From positions 1 to 32,993 of the forward strand of contig JAUIEW010000023.1 of assembly GCA_030429365.1 (NCBI GenBank): a DNA stretch of 32,993 nt, written 5' to 3'. Shown here piece after piece: positions 1 through 9,711 of the stretch (position 1 is the first letter of the stretch; each line of letters starts with the position of its first letter). This stretch comes from Phycisphaerae bacterium. Its GTDB lineage: Bacteria; Planctomycetota; Phycisphaerae; UBA1845. The translations under genes and the position numbers were made by a program. The notes beneath the pieces are model-generated. The model was not told the origin of the DNA, did no database searches, and was given only the letters and a program-made list of their open reading frames with translations.

Positions 1-279
1 ATTTTCTTTAACAACTGCTTCAACAACGGCATGCTTCCCATCATCCTGCCCGATAACCAGGTGAACGAATTGTTCAAATTGGTGCGGGAAAATGATGGTT
101 GTCAGCTTACCGTGGACCTTGAAGCGCAGACCATCACGCTCCCCGATGGCAACGCGATTCCTTTTGACGTCGATGCCAACAAGCGACGCTGCCTGCTTGC
201 CGGACTTGATCCTATCGGACTGACGCTGACGCACGAAGATAAGATCGTCGCGTTTGAGCGGGCACGAAGCACCGCATAA
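1..279 (+). CDS. leuD: 3-isopropylmalate dehydratase small subunit, C-terminal part (5' end outside window)
   Basis: Frame 1 is open from base 1: IFFNNCFNNGMLPIILPDNQVNELF...DVDLEAQTITL...DANKRRCLLAGLDPIGLTLTHEDKIVAFE, which matches the LeuD C-terminus (IFFNNCFNN, GLDxIGLTLxH). Confidence 0.95.
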   Translation: MFFNNCFNNGMLPIILPDNQVNELFKLVRENDGCQLTVDLEAQTITLPDGNAIPFDVDANKRRCLLAGLDPIGLTLTHEDKIVAFERARSTA

Positions 280-480
280 ACATTGATACGATTTTTCGGA
301 CGTTCCCCCAGCACATTTATATCTCTCCCCAAAGTTGTTTGAGCCGCCGATCGCTGCCTAGCATTGATCGTACGGCGGAGGATTATCCGCAGGTTTCTGC
401 GCGATTCATCGCCGTGGACATCATGAGCCAAGAGGAGGCGCATCCTGGAAGGAACCGGGTTGCAACATGAGAGAGATTCG

Positions 481-1965
481 ATGAAAACGCAATTCACGCA
501 TTCAGACAAGGCACACCTGCGAGCATTCAGCTGGCGTCGACGGGCCTGTGCGCTGACCGCTCTACTGTTGAGCGCGCTATTTGCCGGTTGCCAAGGTGGA
601 GCGCCCCACGTCGCCGAAGGCGGTGGCGCGTTTGAAACGCTCAGTAACTGCACCAACACATGCGAGTTCGCCAACGATGGCGTTTGCGATGACGGCGGTC
701 CGAATTCGTTTTCGCGATCCTGCGAACTTGGAACCGACTGCGGCGATTGCGGAATTCGCGCGGAGAGCAGCCGACCAGATGATGACGACCTGACGGGCGA
801 TCTGAGCGACGATGATTTCGCATCGGACGCGGATGATCCAGACGCTCCGGACGCTGGCAACGGTGACGTGTCGAGCGATGATCCGGACGACAGTGCAAAC
901 GGCGGCAGCGATCTTGGTTCGGACATTGGCGGCGATACCGATCCCATTGACGACCCAGCCGATGGCGACCCAGAAGTGCCCGCAGGCGGCGGGGGCATTG
1001 GTGGTGGTGGATTTGGCGGTGGAGGCGGAGGTGGCGGTTTGCCGCCAGGCGATGATCCCGTCGTGGAAACTCCAACCGAAGAACCCGTTGTCACACCTGA
1101 GAATGGCAACTACTCGGCGAAGTACGTTGTGTTGCATGATACGTCCGAAGCGGAACTCATGGTGCGCGTCGGCGATATCGACAACCTGAACAATGGATTT
1201 GAAGAGCACTTTGATCCGTTTTCCGGAAACATCACGCCACCGCATGATTTTCCATGGGCGCTCGATCCGGATGACCCGGAAGGCACCGACCGTATCATGG
1301 TCGTGACGAGCTACGTCGGAAGGTCTGAGGAAGAAGCCGACGGGTACACGCGAGACACCTCGCGTCCGGAGAACAGCGTTCGGCCCATCACGCTCGAATA
1401 CAGCCTTGAAGGACGGGCGCTTGCGGGTGCGATTATCCAGATTTTCATCGACGATTTGCAGGCGCCGCGTTGGGGGGCGGATTACAAGATTACGCTCAAC
1501 GGGCTACGTGCGCGATTCATGGAGTCGCGACTCAACGTGCTCGACCAGGATGGACCGGTGGGGCAACTCATCAGCATTGACGTGCCCGACGAGTTCATCT
1601 CCGAAGTTTCGTCGGGGCGACTCGAAATCAAGATCGACGACCTGACCACTGGCGCAGGCGATGGTTATGCCGTGGACTTTGTGAAACTGCTGATCAACCC
1701 GCATATCGTTTTGCAGACCGGCCAGCTTGTCGGACAGGTTGTCGACGCCCAAAGTGGTGATCCCATTGAAGGAGCCACTGTTGTCGCCGGCGGAGGTGCG
1801 GCTGACATCACCGATGCCAATGGCGAATATGTCCTAAACGATGTGCCCGCAGGCTTGGCGATCGTGGAAGTGACCGGCAATGGTTACAACGCGCTCACGC
1901 AGTCGGTGACCCTGATCGAAGACGAAGTCGCGCAGCTTGATTTTGAACTGGCGGCATCGCCCTAG
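481..1965 (+). CDS. Secreted lipoprotein with Cys-rich LNR-like motif, acidic low-complexity and poly-Gly linker, and C-terminal carboxypeptidase-regulatory-like domain
   Basis: The ORF track starts at 460; ATG 481 gives MKTQ...RRRACALTALLLSALFAGC (lipobox). It continues CTNTCEFANDGVCDDGGPNSFSRSCELGTDCGDCG, then a D-rich stretch, GGGGIGGGGFGGGGGGGG, and a C-terminal GQVVDAQSGDPIEGATVVAGGGAADITDANGEYVLNDVPAG. Confidence 0.8.
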   Translation: MKTQFTHSDKAHLRAFSWRRRACALTALLLSALFAGCQGGAPHVAEGGGAFETLSNCTNTCEFANDGVCDDGGPNSFSRSCELGTDCGDCGIRAESSRPDDDDLTGDLSDDDFASDADDPDAPDAGNGDVSSDDPDDSANGGSDLGSDIGGDTDPIDDPADGDPEVPAGGGGIGGGGFGGGGGGGGLPPGDDPVVETPTEEPVVTPENGNYSAKYVVLHDTSEAELMVRVGDIDNLNNGFEEHFDPFSGNITPPHDFPWALDPDDPEGTDRIMVVTSYVGRSEEEADGYTRDTSRPENSVRPITLEYSLEGRALAGAIIQIFIDDLQAPRWGADYKITLNGLRARFMESRLNVLDQDGPVGQLISIDVPDEFISEVSSGRLEIKIDDLTTGAGDGYAVDFVKLLINPHIVLQTGQLVGQVVDAQSGDPIEGATVVAGGGAADITDANGEYVLNDVPAGLAIVEVTGNGYNALTQSVTLIEDEVAQLDFELAASP

Positions 1966-2067
1966 AGCAAACTCAATCGTAGCGGGTGAATTGCTGCATC
2001 CCATGTGCAAAACATGCCAATGGGCGCCGCGGTTGGATCGCAACCGCTGTAATTGCGATTGACAGCG

Positions 2068-3399
2068 CTATTCCTCGACATGCTCGCCATTGCGATTGAC
2101 GTGCAGGCGGAGTCGTTTGATGCGGCGCGGCTCGGCGTGAATGATGCGGATGTCGACGTTTTCGTGTTGGCAGGAATCGCCCGTTTCGGGGATGCGCCCC
2201 ATGGTGCTGAAGACGAATCCGCCGATCGTGTCGTAGCTCTCTGATTCGGGAAGCTCGATGTCGAGTTCTTCGTTGATCTCATCGATGCGCACGCGGGCGT
2301 CGATCTCCAACGTGTCGTCATCAATCCGCGTGACGGGTTCCGGCTCTTCCTGGTCGTACTCGTCCACGATCTCGCCGACGAGTTCCTCGAGAATATCCTC
2401 AATCGTCACCAAGCCAGCCGTTCCGCCATACTCGTCCAGCACGATAGCCATGTGAACCTTCTGCGTTTGGAATTCGTGCAGCAACTCGCGAACGTTTTTG
2501 GTTTCAGGAATAAATGGGGCTGGCCGCATGACGTCTTCCAGCACCCACTTGGCGTCCGGATGGATTTGCAGAAGATCCTTCGCGTAGATGATCCCAAGAA
2601 CACTATCAATGGTTTCTTCATAAACGGGGATGCGCGAATGACCGATCGTTTTGATCAGTTCCTTGATCTCGGCGAACGTCACGCTCTTTTCGACCGCGGA
2701 GATTTCAGTCCTCGGCGTCATGATGGACGCAACGCTCGCGTCGCTCAGGTCGATGACCGATTCGATCATCTCCTTTTCTTCTTCGTCCACCGCGCCGAGT
2801 TTCTCACCTTCGCTCACCGCATCGAGAAGTTCGCGTTCGTGTCGGGCGGACTCTTCCTCGAAACTGTCGGCTGGTACGCCTGCGAGTCGCCTGACCAAGC
2901 CGTCAATGACGCGAAGGGCGGAGACGATTGGGAAGAAGATGTGGCGAAGCGCGAGCAGCAATGGAAGCAATACAGCCAACATCGATTCGCCCGCATATTT
3001 CGACCAGGCGGAAGGGATGGCCACGCCGAAGATAATGACCAGAGCAAACGCGCTGATAAACGCGAGGCCGTATTGCCAATAGGTTTGCTCAATGCTTGAC
3101 GTCCTGAAGAAACGAAGCATCACCAGCGCGAGCGCAAGTGTGCATGCTGTCCGAACCGCAGCCACCGAATGGGCCAACTCTAAACGCAACTCGACCAGAC
3201 GATCCATCAGGTGACCCTTGCCCCGGCGTTCGAGCGATTCGCGCATGCGAACGCGCGACGATAGTCTCAAGGCAAGGCTGAGCGTCGCCGTGAACATCAA
3301 GAGCAGCGTCAAAATAATGGCGACCAGGATGGCGATGGCGTGATTACTCAATGACTTCGTTGGCCTCCCATTCATCGGGCGTGTTGCACGGGGCGACAT
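2068..3399 (-). CDS. CNNM transmembrane domain / CBS-pair / CorC_HlyC family protein (hemolysin-like, possible Mg2+/Co2+ export)
   Basis: N-terminal TM helices, then EEEKEMIESVIDLSDASVASIMTPRTEISAV, GHSRIPVYEETIDSVLGIIYAKDLL, VLDEYGGTAGLVTIEDILEELVGEIVDEYD and a C-terminal CorC_HlyC-type domain. The start is uncertain (ATG 3375 or TTG 3351 would reduce overlap with the upstream gene). Confidence 0.9.
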   Translation of the reverse strand: MSPRATRPMNGRPTKSLSNHAIAILVAIILTLLLMFTATLSLALRLSSRVRMRESLERRGKGHLMDRLVELRLELAHSVAAVRTACTLALALVMLRFFRTSSIEQTYWQYGLAFISAFALVIIFGVAIPSAWSKYAGESMLAVLLPLLLALRHIFFPIVSALRVIDGLVRRLAGVPADSFEEESARHERELLDAVSEGEKLGAVDEEEKEMIESVIDLSDASVASIMTPRTEISAVEKSVTFAEIKELIKTIGHSRIPVYEETIDSVLGIIYAKDLLQIHPDAKWVLEDVMRPAPFIPETKNVRELLHEFQTQKVHMAIVLDEYGGTAGLVTIEDILEELVGEIVDEYDQEEPEPVTRIDDDTLEIDARVRIDEINEELDIELPESESYDTIGGFVFSTMGRIPETGDSCQHENVDIRIIHAEPRRIKRLRLHVNRNGEHVEE

Positions 3400-4066
3400 C
3401 GACCGTCACAAATGCGGACGACGCCTGCCCAACTGGCGTTTCCGCGATCACCTTGCCGTCGCGATCCGCGACAAAACTCTGCGCCTCGTCGTCGGATTCA
3501 TCGAGAATGCATCCCGCGAACACCGCATACGCATTGTGTTTGCGGGCGAAAGATTCGATCGCGCACCGACTTGGGTTGATCGCCGGAATAATGATCAAGT
3601 CCGGCGCCCGATTCGCTTCGATGGGGGGGCAAGTCTCCATGGTTGGACCGTTCCACGAGCAAAGCGCGATTCGACCGACTGGAGAATTGCGCACGACCCA
3701 CGCATTCTCGGCGCGTTCGGGTTCTTCACAAGGGTCATTGGCCCGAATAAACGGATCGCCATCGGGGTCAAACAACGTGGCGATTTCGCTCAGGCCACCC
3801 TGTGCAAATGCCGAGTGACCAACCGCGATCCAAATTCCCCACTCGCGTGCCCACCATGCAAAGGCCTCGGCAAACCCCTGGCACATGGCGAGGGTGACCT
3901 GCATTTGCGGCGCGGTGACTTGCGTGGCGACGCAACAGTCGGGTAGTACGATGAGATCCGGCGCCGGCGTGCGCTTGGCTTCCTGCCGAATCAACTTGCC
4001 AAGTTCCGACAGATTGTTGGCACGTTTGGCGATGCTAAGCTTTGGTTGGATGACGCAGATATTCAA
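3344..4066 (-). CDS. Carbon-nitrogen hydrolase (nitrilase) fold protein, possibly atypical catalytic residues
   Basis: MNICVIQPKLSIAKRANNLSELGKLIRQEA...PDLIVLPDCC... and VGRIALCSWNGPTMETCPP..RAPDLIIIPAINPS resemble nitrilase-superfamily blocks. Confidence 0.7.
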   Translation of the reverse strand: MNICVIQPKLSIAKRANNLSELGKLIRQEAKRTPAPDLIVLPDCCVATQVTAPQMQVTLAMCQGFAEAFAWWAREWGIWIAVGHSAFAQGGLSEIATLFDPDGDPFIRANDPCEEPERAENAWVVRNSPVGRIALCSWNGPTMETCPPIEANRAPDLIIIPAINPSRCAIESFARKHNAYAVFAGCILDESDDEAQSFVADRDGKVIAETPVGQASSAFVTVDVAPCNTPDEWEANEVIE

Positions 4067-4599
4067 GATGCAGGCCTCCCATAAACCGCACCGATCCCCA
4101 GTTCCTCCAGGATGGCGTCTTCTTCAGCGTGCATGCGGACGGCGTCAACCTCATCCAGGTCATCGAAACCAAGCAAGTGCAGCGTGGCATGGATGGCGTA
4201 GAGCATGACCTCGTGGACCAATTCGTGCCCGCGGTTTTCTGCTTCACGGGCGGCTGTGTCAATCGAAATGACAATATCACCTTCGACCCGGTCAGCATCG
4301 CCAAGTGTATCGCGTGAATGCTCGTCGGAAAGATCGAATGTCAGGACATCCGTGGGCCCTGAGATGTTCATGGTGCGTTCGTGGAGTTCTGCGATGGTGT
4401 CGTCACTGACGATGCGAATTGAAATGGCGGCTGCGGCGCGGGCGTGGCGCACAAGCGTGCATCGAACGGCGTTCAAAATACTGTCGAGTGCGGTTTTTTG
4501 GAGACGCAGCTCAACCGACTCCGGATTGTCTTCGGCTTCATCAACAAAAACGGATAACTCGTAGGGTGAATCGTCGTCAGAACTGTGACATGCGTCCAT
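4063..4599 (-). CDS. ybeY: Endoribonuclease YbeY (16S rRNA maturation factor)
   Basis: ISGPTDVLTFDLSDEH...EGDIVISIDTAAREAENRGHELVHEVMLYAIHATLHLLGFDDLDEVDAVRMHAEEDAILEELG contains the YbeY H-x3-H-x5-H metal site (HATLHLLGFDD). The track ORF extends to 4896, but the extension overlaps the 7TM-HD gene; ATG at 4599 (MDACHSSDDD) is the likely start. Confidence 0.93.
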   Translation of the reverse strand: MDACHSSDDDSPYELSVFVDEAEDNPESVELRLQKTALDSILNAVRCTLVRHARAAAAISIRIVSDDTIAELHERTMNISGPTDVLTFDLSDEHSRDTLGDADRVEGDIVISIDTAAREAENRGHELVHEVMLYAIHATLHLLGFDDLDEVDAVRMHAEEDAILEELGIGAVYGRPAS

Positions 4600-4627
4600 C
4601 GTCGAAACCTTGTGCTTCTTGCCTCGC

Positions 4628-7006
4628 CTAGCCCACCAGCTTCGACTGGTCGTCTTTCTGTTCCGTGCGCTCTGCTTTCGAGGCATCGTCTTTTGGATAG
4701 GCGACGCGCCCATGATAAAAGCGACAGAGACTCTTGACCAGTGATTCTTCGACCAGATGCAATTCACGCAAGGTGATATCACAGTTATTAAACTGGCCGT
4801 CCTTGAGGCGGGCTTGCAGGACCTGGCTGACGATTCCCTCGATGCGACCGGGCGTCGGTTCGGGAAGGGCTCGCACAGCGCCTTCAACACCGTCACAGAG
4901 CATCAGGACAGCTGTTTCTTTCGAAGTCGGCTTCGGACCCGGATATCGGAATTCAGCTTCATCGACCTGGCGATCGTGCTTTCCGCTGGCGATTTTCGGC
5001 TGTTTTTCGCTGGCACGGTGGTGGAAGAACTTGACGACCGTGGTTCCGTGGTGCTCGGCGATGAACGGATAGAGGACGCGGGGGATCGCGTATTCCTTGG
5101 CCAACTCCAGTCCATCTTTCACGTGTCCCAGAATGATGAGCAGGCTCATCGACGGAGCCAGCTTGTCGTGGCGGTTGATCGACGCTTCCTGATTCTCCGC
5201 AAAATATTCGGCTTTGGGAATCTTGCCAATGTCGTGATACAGGGCGCCGACGTGGGCCAACAAGCCGTCCGCGCCGATCGCATTGCACGCGGTCTCGGCG
5301 ATGTTGCCGATGACGAGCGAGTGGTTGAACGTGCCCGGCGCCTCATGGGCGAGTCGGCGCAGTAGCGGACGATTGGCGTCGCGGTATTCAAGCAACGTCA
5401 GCGATGTCGCCACCCTGAAGAGCTTTTCAATAAACGGCAGCGTCCCCTGGATGATGAGCGCCGAAAGAATAGCGCTTCCCGCGCCGATGACCGCCCGCCT
5501 GAACGCGAATCCGACTTCTTGATGATCGATCAATCCAAAGGCGAAAGACGTCATCATGACGAGCACGCCAGCCACCATGCCGACCGACAACACTTTGGTT
5601 CGCGTGCGAATGTCGTTGAGCATGATCGCCGCGACATATCCACCGGTGAGCATGGTCACGAACTCACCAAGGTTCGCACGGATCATCAAGGCAACGATGG
5701 CGATGTAGATCACCGTCACCCCGGCTGCAAACCGCGGCGGATACGCAATGGTTAAAATCGCGGCAACCAACAGCACCGGCGTCAGGGCAAACTCCGCATG
5801 CGGAAGTCGGGCCACGATAACCCGGATCGCAAACAGGGCGATCAGCAGCAACCCCGCAAAAGCAACGGAACGCGTTTGCACTTCGAAAACGCGCGGTTGA
5901 TATAGCCCGACATAGCTGAACAATGAGATCGATAAGACCAGCAGGATCGCTCCGATACCGAGGCGCTCCAACAACCGTTGCTTGCGGGCATGGACGGCTG
6001 CGGGATCATCGCTTGCAATGAAATCCTGGAATGCCTTGTGTTCAGCGTGCAACAGCGCCAACTCGGCGTGGGTAATACCCGTGTCCAACCCCTCGTTCTC
6101 GTCAAACTGCGGAAGCGTGTGGGGGAATACGAAGGGCTTACCGCCCTCAAAGAGGCGTCTACCGCGAGGTGCATTTCGCTCCGCCTCACCCATCACGTTC
6201 TGGGTCCTTTCCCGATCGTAGACCAGGATGGGTTCCTTACTGAGCATCTCGAGCAGAAACTCCCGAATTGCGGGACGCAATTGTTGGGAAAAATGCTGGG
6301 CGAGAATCGACACCCGGCCTTCCAGCGCGGTTGTGCTTGAGATACGAATGAGTTGGACTGTGGCAAGGCGGCGGTCGGTTGGCGGATTGCTGTCAACACC
6401 GGGCATCTGAATCACGACTTCTGAGGAAGTCGAAGGCGGTTCGCGATCGAGTTGGCCGGACGGGAGCGCCGTTGGCTCCAGAAATAGGTCTTTCTTCAAA
6501 TCATCTAGCGATTGAGAGAATCTGTCTCGCGTGGTTTCGTTGGCATTGTTCAGCAGGTGGTAGACGTACTCGTGGGCCTTCCAGGCGTGTTCCTTGGCTT
6601 TGGCTTGGAATTCCTCGAAGGTCGGCGCCTGGGCGGCTTCAAACATCGCCGACAATTCACGTTCACCGACAATCCGGTCAATAAACTCCGTGTTGACGCG
6701 GTAGAAGTTAGGGACCGATTCGCGGGCCGATTGCTTGTTACGCCGGTCGAGTCCGTCGTCGTTAACTTCAAAACTCACACGCGCAAGAATGGGTTGGTCG
6801 ATTCGCTGGTTGAGCGCGTACGGAATTCCAGGATCACCGGTCAGGCTGATGACGAGGGCCACGAGGAAAAACGCCACCGTGACCACGGCGGGCCAGATTC
6901 CAATCCGCTTAACCAATGCGCGCACCGGCGACTCAGCCGTTTCAGCCTTGAACTGCCGCGCCCGTTCGCGTCTGACCTTTTTCTTTTTGGTGAATCCAAA
7001 CATCAT
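4628..7006 (-). CDS. 7TM receptor / HDIG-domain membrane phosphohydrolase (PgpH/YqfF type, cyclic-di-AMP phosphodiesterase family)
   Basis: N-terminal TM plus extracellular 7TMR-HDED-like region, multiple TM helices, then PLLRRLAHEAPGTFNHSLVIGNIAETACNAIGADGLLAHVGALYHDIGKIPKAEYFAENQ...AEHHGTTVVKFF (HD domain). Confidence 0.92.
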   Translation of the reverse strand: MMFGFTKKKKVRRERARQFKAETAESPVRALVKRIGIWPAVVTVAFFLVALVISLTGDPGIPYALNQRIDQPILARVSFEVNDDGLDRRNKQSARESVPNFYRVNTEFIDRIVGERELSAMFEAAQAPTFEEFQAKAKEHAWKAHEYVYHLLNNANETTRDRFSQSLDDLKKDLFLEPTALPSGQLDREPPSTSSEVVIQMPGVDSNPPTDRRLATVQLIRISSTTALEGRVSILAQHFSQQLRPAIREFLLEMLSKEPILVYDRERTQNVMGEAERNAPRGRRLFEGGKPFVFPHTLPQFDENEGLDTGITHAELALLHAEHKAFQDFIASDDPAAVHARKQRLLERLGIGAILLVLSISLFSYVGLYQPRVFEVQTRSVAFAGLLLIALFAIRVIVARLPHAEFALTPVLLVAAILTIAYPPRFAAGVTVIYIAIVALMIRANLGEFVTMLTGGYVAAIMLNDIRTRTKVLSVGMVAGVLVMMTSFAFGLIDHQEVGFAFRRAVIGAGSAILSALIIQGTLPFIEKLFRVATSLTLLEYRDANRPLLRRLAHEAPGTFNHSLVIGNIAETACNAIGADGLLAHVGALYHDIGKIPKAEYFAENQEASINRHDKLAPSMSLLIILGHVKDGLELAKEYAIPRVLYPFIAEHHGTTVVKFFHHRASEKQPKIASGKHDRQVDEAEFRYPGPKPTSKETAVLMLCDGVEGAVRALPEPTPGRIEGIVSQVLQARLKDGQFNNCDITLRELHLVEESLVKSLCRFYHGRVAYPKDDASKAERTEQKDDQSKLVG

Positions 7007-7283
7007 TCAAGCTCGAAACTGCGTGGTCCTGCATATCCCCGCGCCTGGGGGAGATCGTTCTGCGCTTCGCGTATTGATCGACGCATTCGGTGGCGCATCT
7101 TGCCAAGCGCGAAGGATTCCAAATCAGATCGATCCAAAAATCGTGTTTTCAGTGTTGTCTGCGAGTTCAACCAGTCTGGTCAACTGTCGCAATTTTCGCG
7201 GTCGCTGCATCCTTGTACGGATTCATCGCTGTTCAGTTTCATATGACCTGCCGCATTTGGGGCAGTTTTTCTCGACGTACCGA

Positions 7284-8213
7284 TCATTTCGATTCGTACG
7301 CCTTCACAATGTTTTGAACCAAACGGTGACGCACGATGTCAGTCTTCTCAAGTTCAACAATCCCGATATTCTTGACGCCCTTAAGCCGTCGCACCGCATC
7401 GACCACACCGTTGGCTTGTCCGCTCGGCAGGTCGGTCTGCGACGCGTCACCGGTGACGATCATCTTGCTGCTTTGCCCCAACCGCGTCAGGAACATCAAC
7501 ATCTGCGACGGCGTGGCGTTTTGCGCTTCATCCAGAATCACAGCCGAGTGATTCAACGTCCGTCCACGCATGAATGCGAGCGGTACCACTTCGATGACGT
7601 CGTTCTCCATGAAGCGCTTGATCTGCTCAAAACTCATCATGTCATGCATCGCGTCGAAGAGGGGACGCAGGTAGGGGTTCACCTTGGCCTGCATGTCGCC
7701 CGGCAGATAGCCCAACTTCTCACCAGCTTCGACAGCGGGGCGCACCAACACCAACCGCCGGATGCGCCGTTCCTTCAACAACGCCACGCACATTGCCACC
7801 GCGAGATACGTCTTGCCGCTACCGGCCGGTCCGAGGCAGAACGTCAGGTCGTATTTCTCGATGGCATCGATGTAACGGGCCTGTCCGTCAGTCTTGGCGA
7901 TGATCGACGTGTTGGAGTGGTAGACCGCGATTCGTTTGCCCAAGGCCGGATTGTCTTCCTGGTCTAGGGCAGCCAGCGCCGCGTTGACGTCTTCTTCGCC
8001 GACGCTTTGACCTTTGCGCAGGCGGGCCTGCAGAGAATCCAAAACGCTTGCAGCCTTTCGAATTGAATCGTTCGGGCCGCTCAGTTTGATCGTGGATTCA
8101 CGGGCGGTAATCTTGACGTCCAGCGCACTGCGGATCAACCGAAGGTGGCTGTCTGCCGGTCCAAACAACAGCGTGCGTTTGGCCGTGTTGTCGATTGCGA
8201 GGGTTAGTTCCAA
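7284..8213 (-). CDS. phoH: PhoH family ATPase (KH-like N-terminus, P-loop)
   Basis: YDLTFCLGPAGSGKTYLAVAMCVALLKERRIRRLVLVRPAVEAGEKLGYLPGDMQAKVNPYLRPLFDAMHDM...NHSAVILDEAQNATPSQMLMFLTRLGQSSKMIVTGDASQTDLP. The codon at 8213 is TTG, so the start is uncertain. Confidence 0.95.
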   Translation of the reverse strand: MELTLAIDNTAKRTLLFGPADSHLRLIRSALDVKITARESTIKLSGPNDSIRKAASVLDSLQARLRKGQSVGEEDVNAALAALDQEDNPALGKRIAVYHSNTSIIAKTDGQARYIDAIEKYDLTFCLGPAGSGKTYLAVAMCVALLKERRIRRLVLVRPAVEAGEKLGYLPGDMQAKVNPYLRPLFDAMHDMMSFEQIKRFMENDVIEVVPLAFMRGRTLNHSAVILDEAQNATPSQMLMFLTRLGQSSKMIVTGDASQTDLPSGQANGVVDAVRRLKGVKNIGIVELEKTDIVRHRLVQNIVKAYESK

Positions 8214-8423
8214 GAGGTACAGATCATTCCTGAAGGCTCAATCCGCATTCGGTGCTGCGACCTGCCGCAGCGGCAACCGGTCGGCTGCCACGCCAATACC
8301 GCCCGCGCGTTGAGCTATCACTTTATAGCGTTGCCATTCCAAGTGGTGCGTCAAGGTTTGCCAACCCATCAAGGGTAAGCAGCCACTCATTCGCATCACC
8401 TGAAACGACCGTGCCCTTGGATT

Positions 8424-9410
8424 CTACAACACCTGCCACCATCGTGTTAGTAGAAACCAGGCAATTGGGGCGATGGCAAACGGACTATCCACCATATCCA
8501 GTACACCCCCGAAACCGGGCACCAAATGTGCTGAATCTTTGACTTTTGCAGAGCGTTTAAACACCGATTCCAGCAGGTCGCCAAGTTGCCCCACGACTGA
8601 CATAACCACCCCGAAAATAAGGGCTTGGGTCCCCGACATCCGTCCGTAAAGGCTTGTGATTTGATGGATGTGATAGAGCTGTTTTTCGGCAAGAGACGCG
8701 TTCACCGACACGCCCGTGTATGACAAAGTTTCACTGTGAATTTTGAAGAGGGCGAATGAAACCAATGCACTGATCAAGATTCCGCCCAGTGTGCCTTCGA
8801 CAGATTTTTTCGGACTGACGTGCGGTATGAGCGGGGTTCGACCGAAAAACGATCCGGTGAAATACGCGCCGATGTCGGAAACTTTGCAGACGATGATGAT
8901 GCACAACACCGACCATGCCCCGATCGGACCGGGTAGCGCGGAGTCGCATCGCATCACCACCAGAAAACTTGGCAGCACGCCACCGTAGATAATCAGCAGC
9001 CAAGTCGAAGCGACATCGGATAGTCCGGTGGTGACATCTTTACTGCGTAAGGCGACGAACCCGCCTCCTAGAAAAACGGCACCCGTCAGGAAGTACTGGA
9101 GGTGAATCGCTTCGAGATTCGTGGGCCCGTCGCCCAGAATCCCTGCCGCACTGAACCAGGGGGCGAGGATCAAAAGAACGCAACTCACCGACGCCCAATT
9201 TTGGCTTGGATGCGATCCGATCGCGCGGCACATGTTCGCCAACTCGGCGACGGCCATGATGGCCACCAGCGCCAGTGCAACCGGCAGAAAACTCCCACGA
9301 TCCAGCAGTGTTCCTGCGAAACCCGGCAACGAGGAAAGGTGGGCGTCGGCACTGAACAAGCCGAACACGATGGATATGGCTATCGCACCAAAGAATATCC
9401 GTTGGGCCAT
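8424..9410 (-). CDS. cdsA: Phosphatidate cytidylyltransferase
   Basis: Hydrophobic multi-TM protein ending in VVGQLGDLLESVFKRSAKVKDSAHLVPGFGGVLDMVDS (CdsA signature). ATG 9410 (MAQRIFFGAIAISI) is preferred to the track start at 9560. Confidence 0.92.
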   Translation of the reverse strand: MAQRIFFGAIAISIVFGLFSADAHLSSLPGFAGTLLDRGSFLPVALALVAIMAVAELANMCRAIGSHPSQNWASVSCVLLILAPWFSAAGILGDGPTNLEAIHLQYFLTGAVFLGGGFVALRSKDVTTGLSDVASTWLLIIYGGVLPSFLVVMRCDSALPGPIGAWSVLCIIIVCKVSDIGAYFTGSFFGRTPLIPHVSPKKSVEGTLGGILISALVSFALFKIHSETLSYTGVSVNASLAEKQLYHIHQITSLYGRMSGTQALIFGVVMSVVGQLGDLLESVFKRSAKVKDSAHLVPGFGGVLDMVDSPFAIAPIAWFLLTRWWQVL

Positions 9411-9711
9411 CAATGGAATCCGCGAAAATGAGATTCTGAAGATGCTCTCAAACCCCGTGGGTTGGAACAAACCCACACGATGCGACCTGTTGGTCGATGT
9501 TGCGACACACGATACGCGCTTCGGGCAGACGTGTCTAACCGCGACTTTGGCGCCCTGCAAATGCAGTGCATGCTATCGCACTGGCGTGTAACTATCGCGA
9601 ATCTATCGGATTCGATATGATTGGTTGGGTCTCATCGGTGTGTCCGCCTGAATTGCGGAGACATTTCTCAGTCCATCTTGCCCATTTCCAAAGTCGCGGA
9701 GGAGTTTGATC

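Noticed and set aside
102-1109. 335-aa Pro/Ser-rich minus-strand ORF
   Set aside because: Mirror of the Gly/Asp-rich coding strand of the lipoprotein gene and crosses the leuD 3' end; low complexity only.
2029-2047. Hairpin GCGGTTG-GATCG-CAACCGC between the convergent lipoprotein and CNNM genes
   Set aside because: Stem is clear but no T-tract on either strand, so not called as an intrinsic terminator.
7240-7315. Minus-strand reading YVEKNCPKCGRSYETEQR just after phoH, like a zinc-ribbon peptide
   Set aside because: About 25 codons, preceded in frame by TGA with no ATG/GTG/TTG start; probably chance.
6735-7967. 410-aa plus-strand ORF
   Set aside because: Runs antisense across the 3' half of phoH and the 5' end of the 7TM-HD gene; no recognisable domain.
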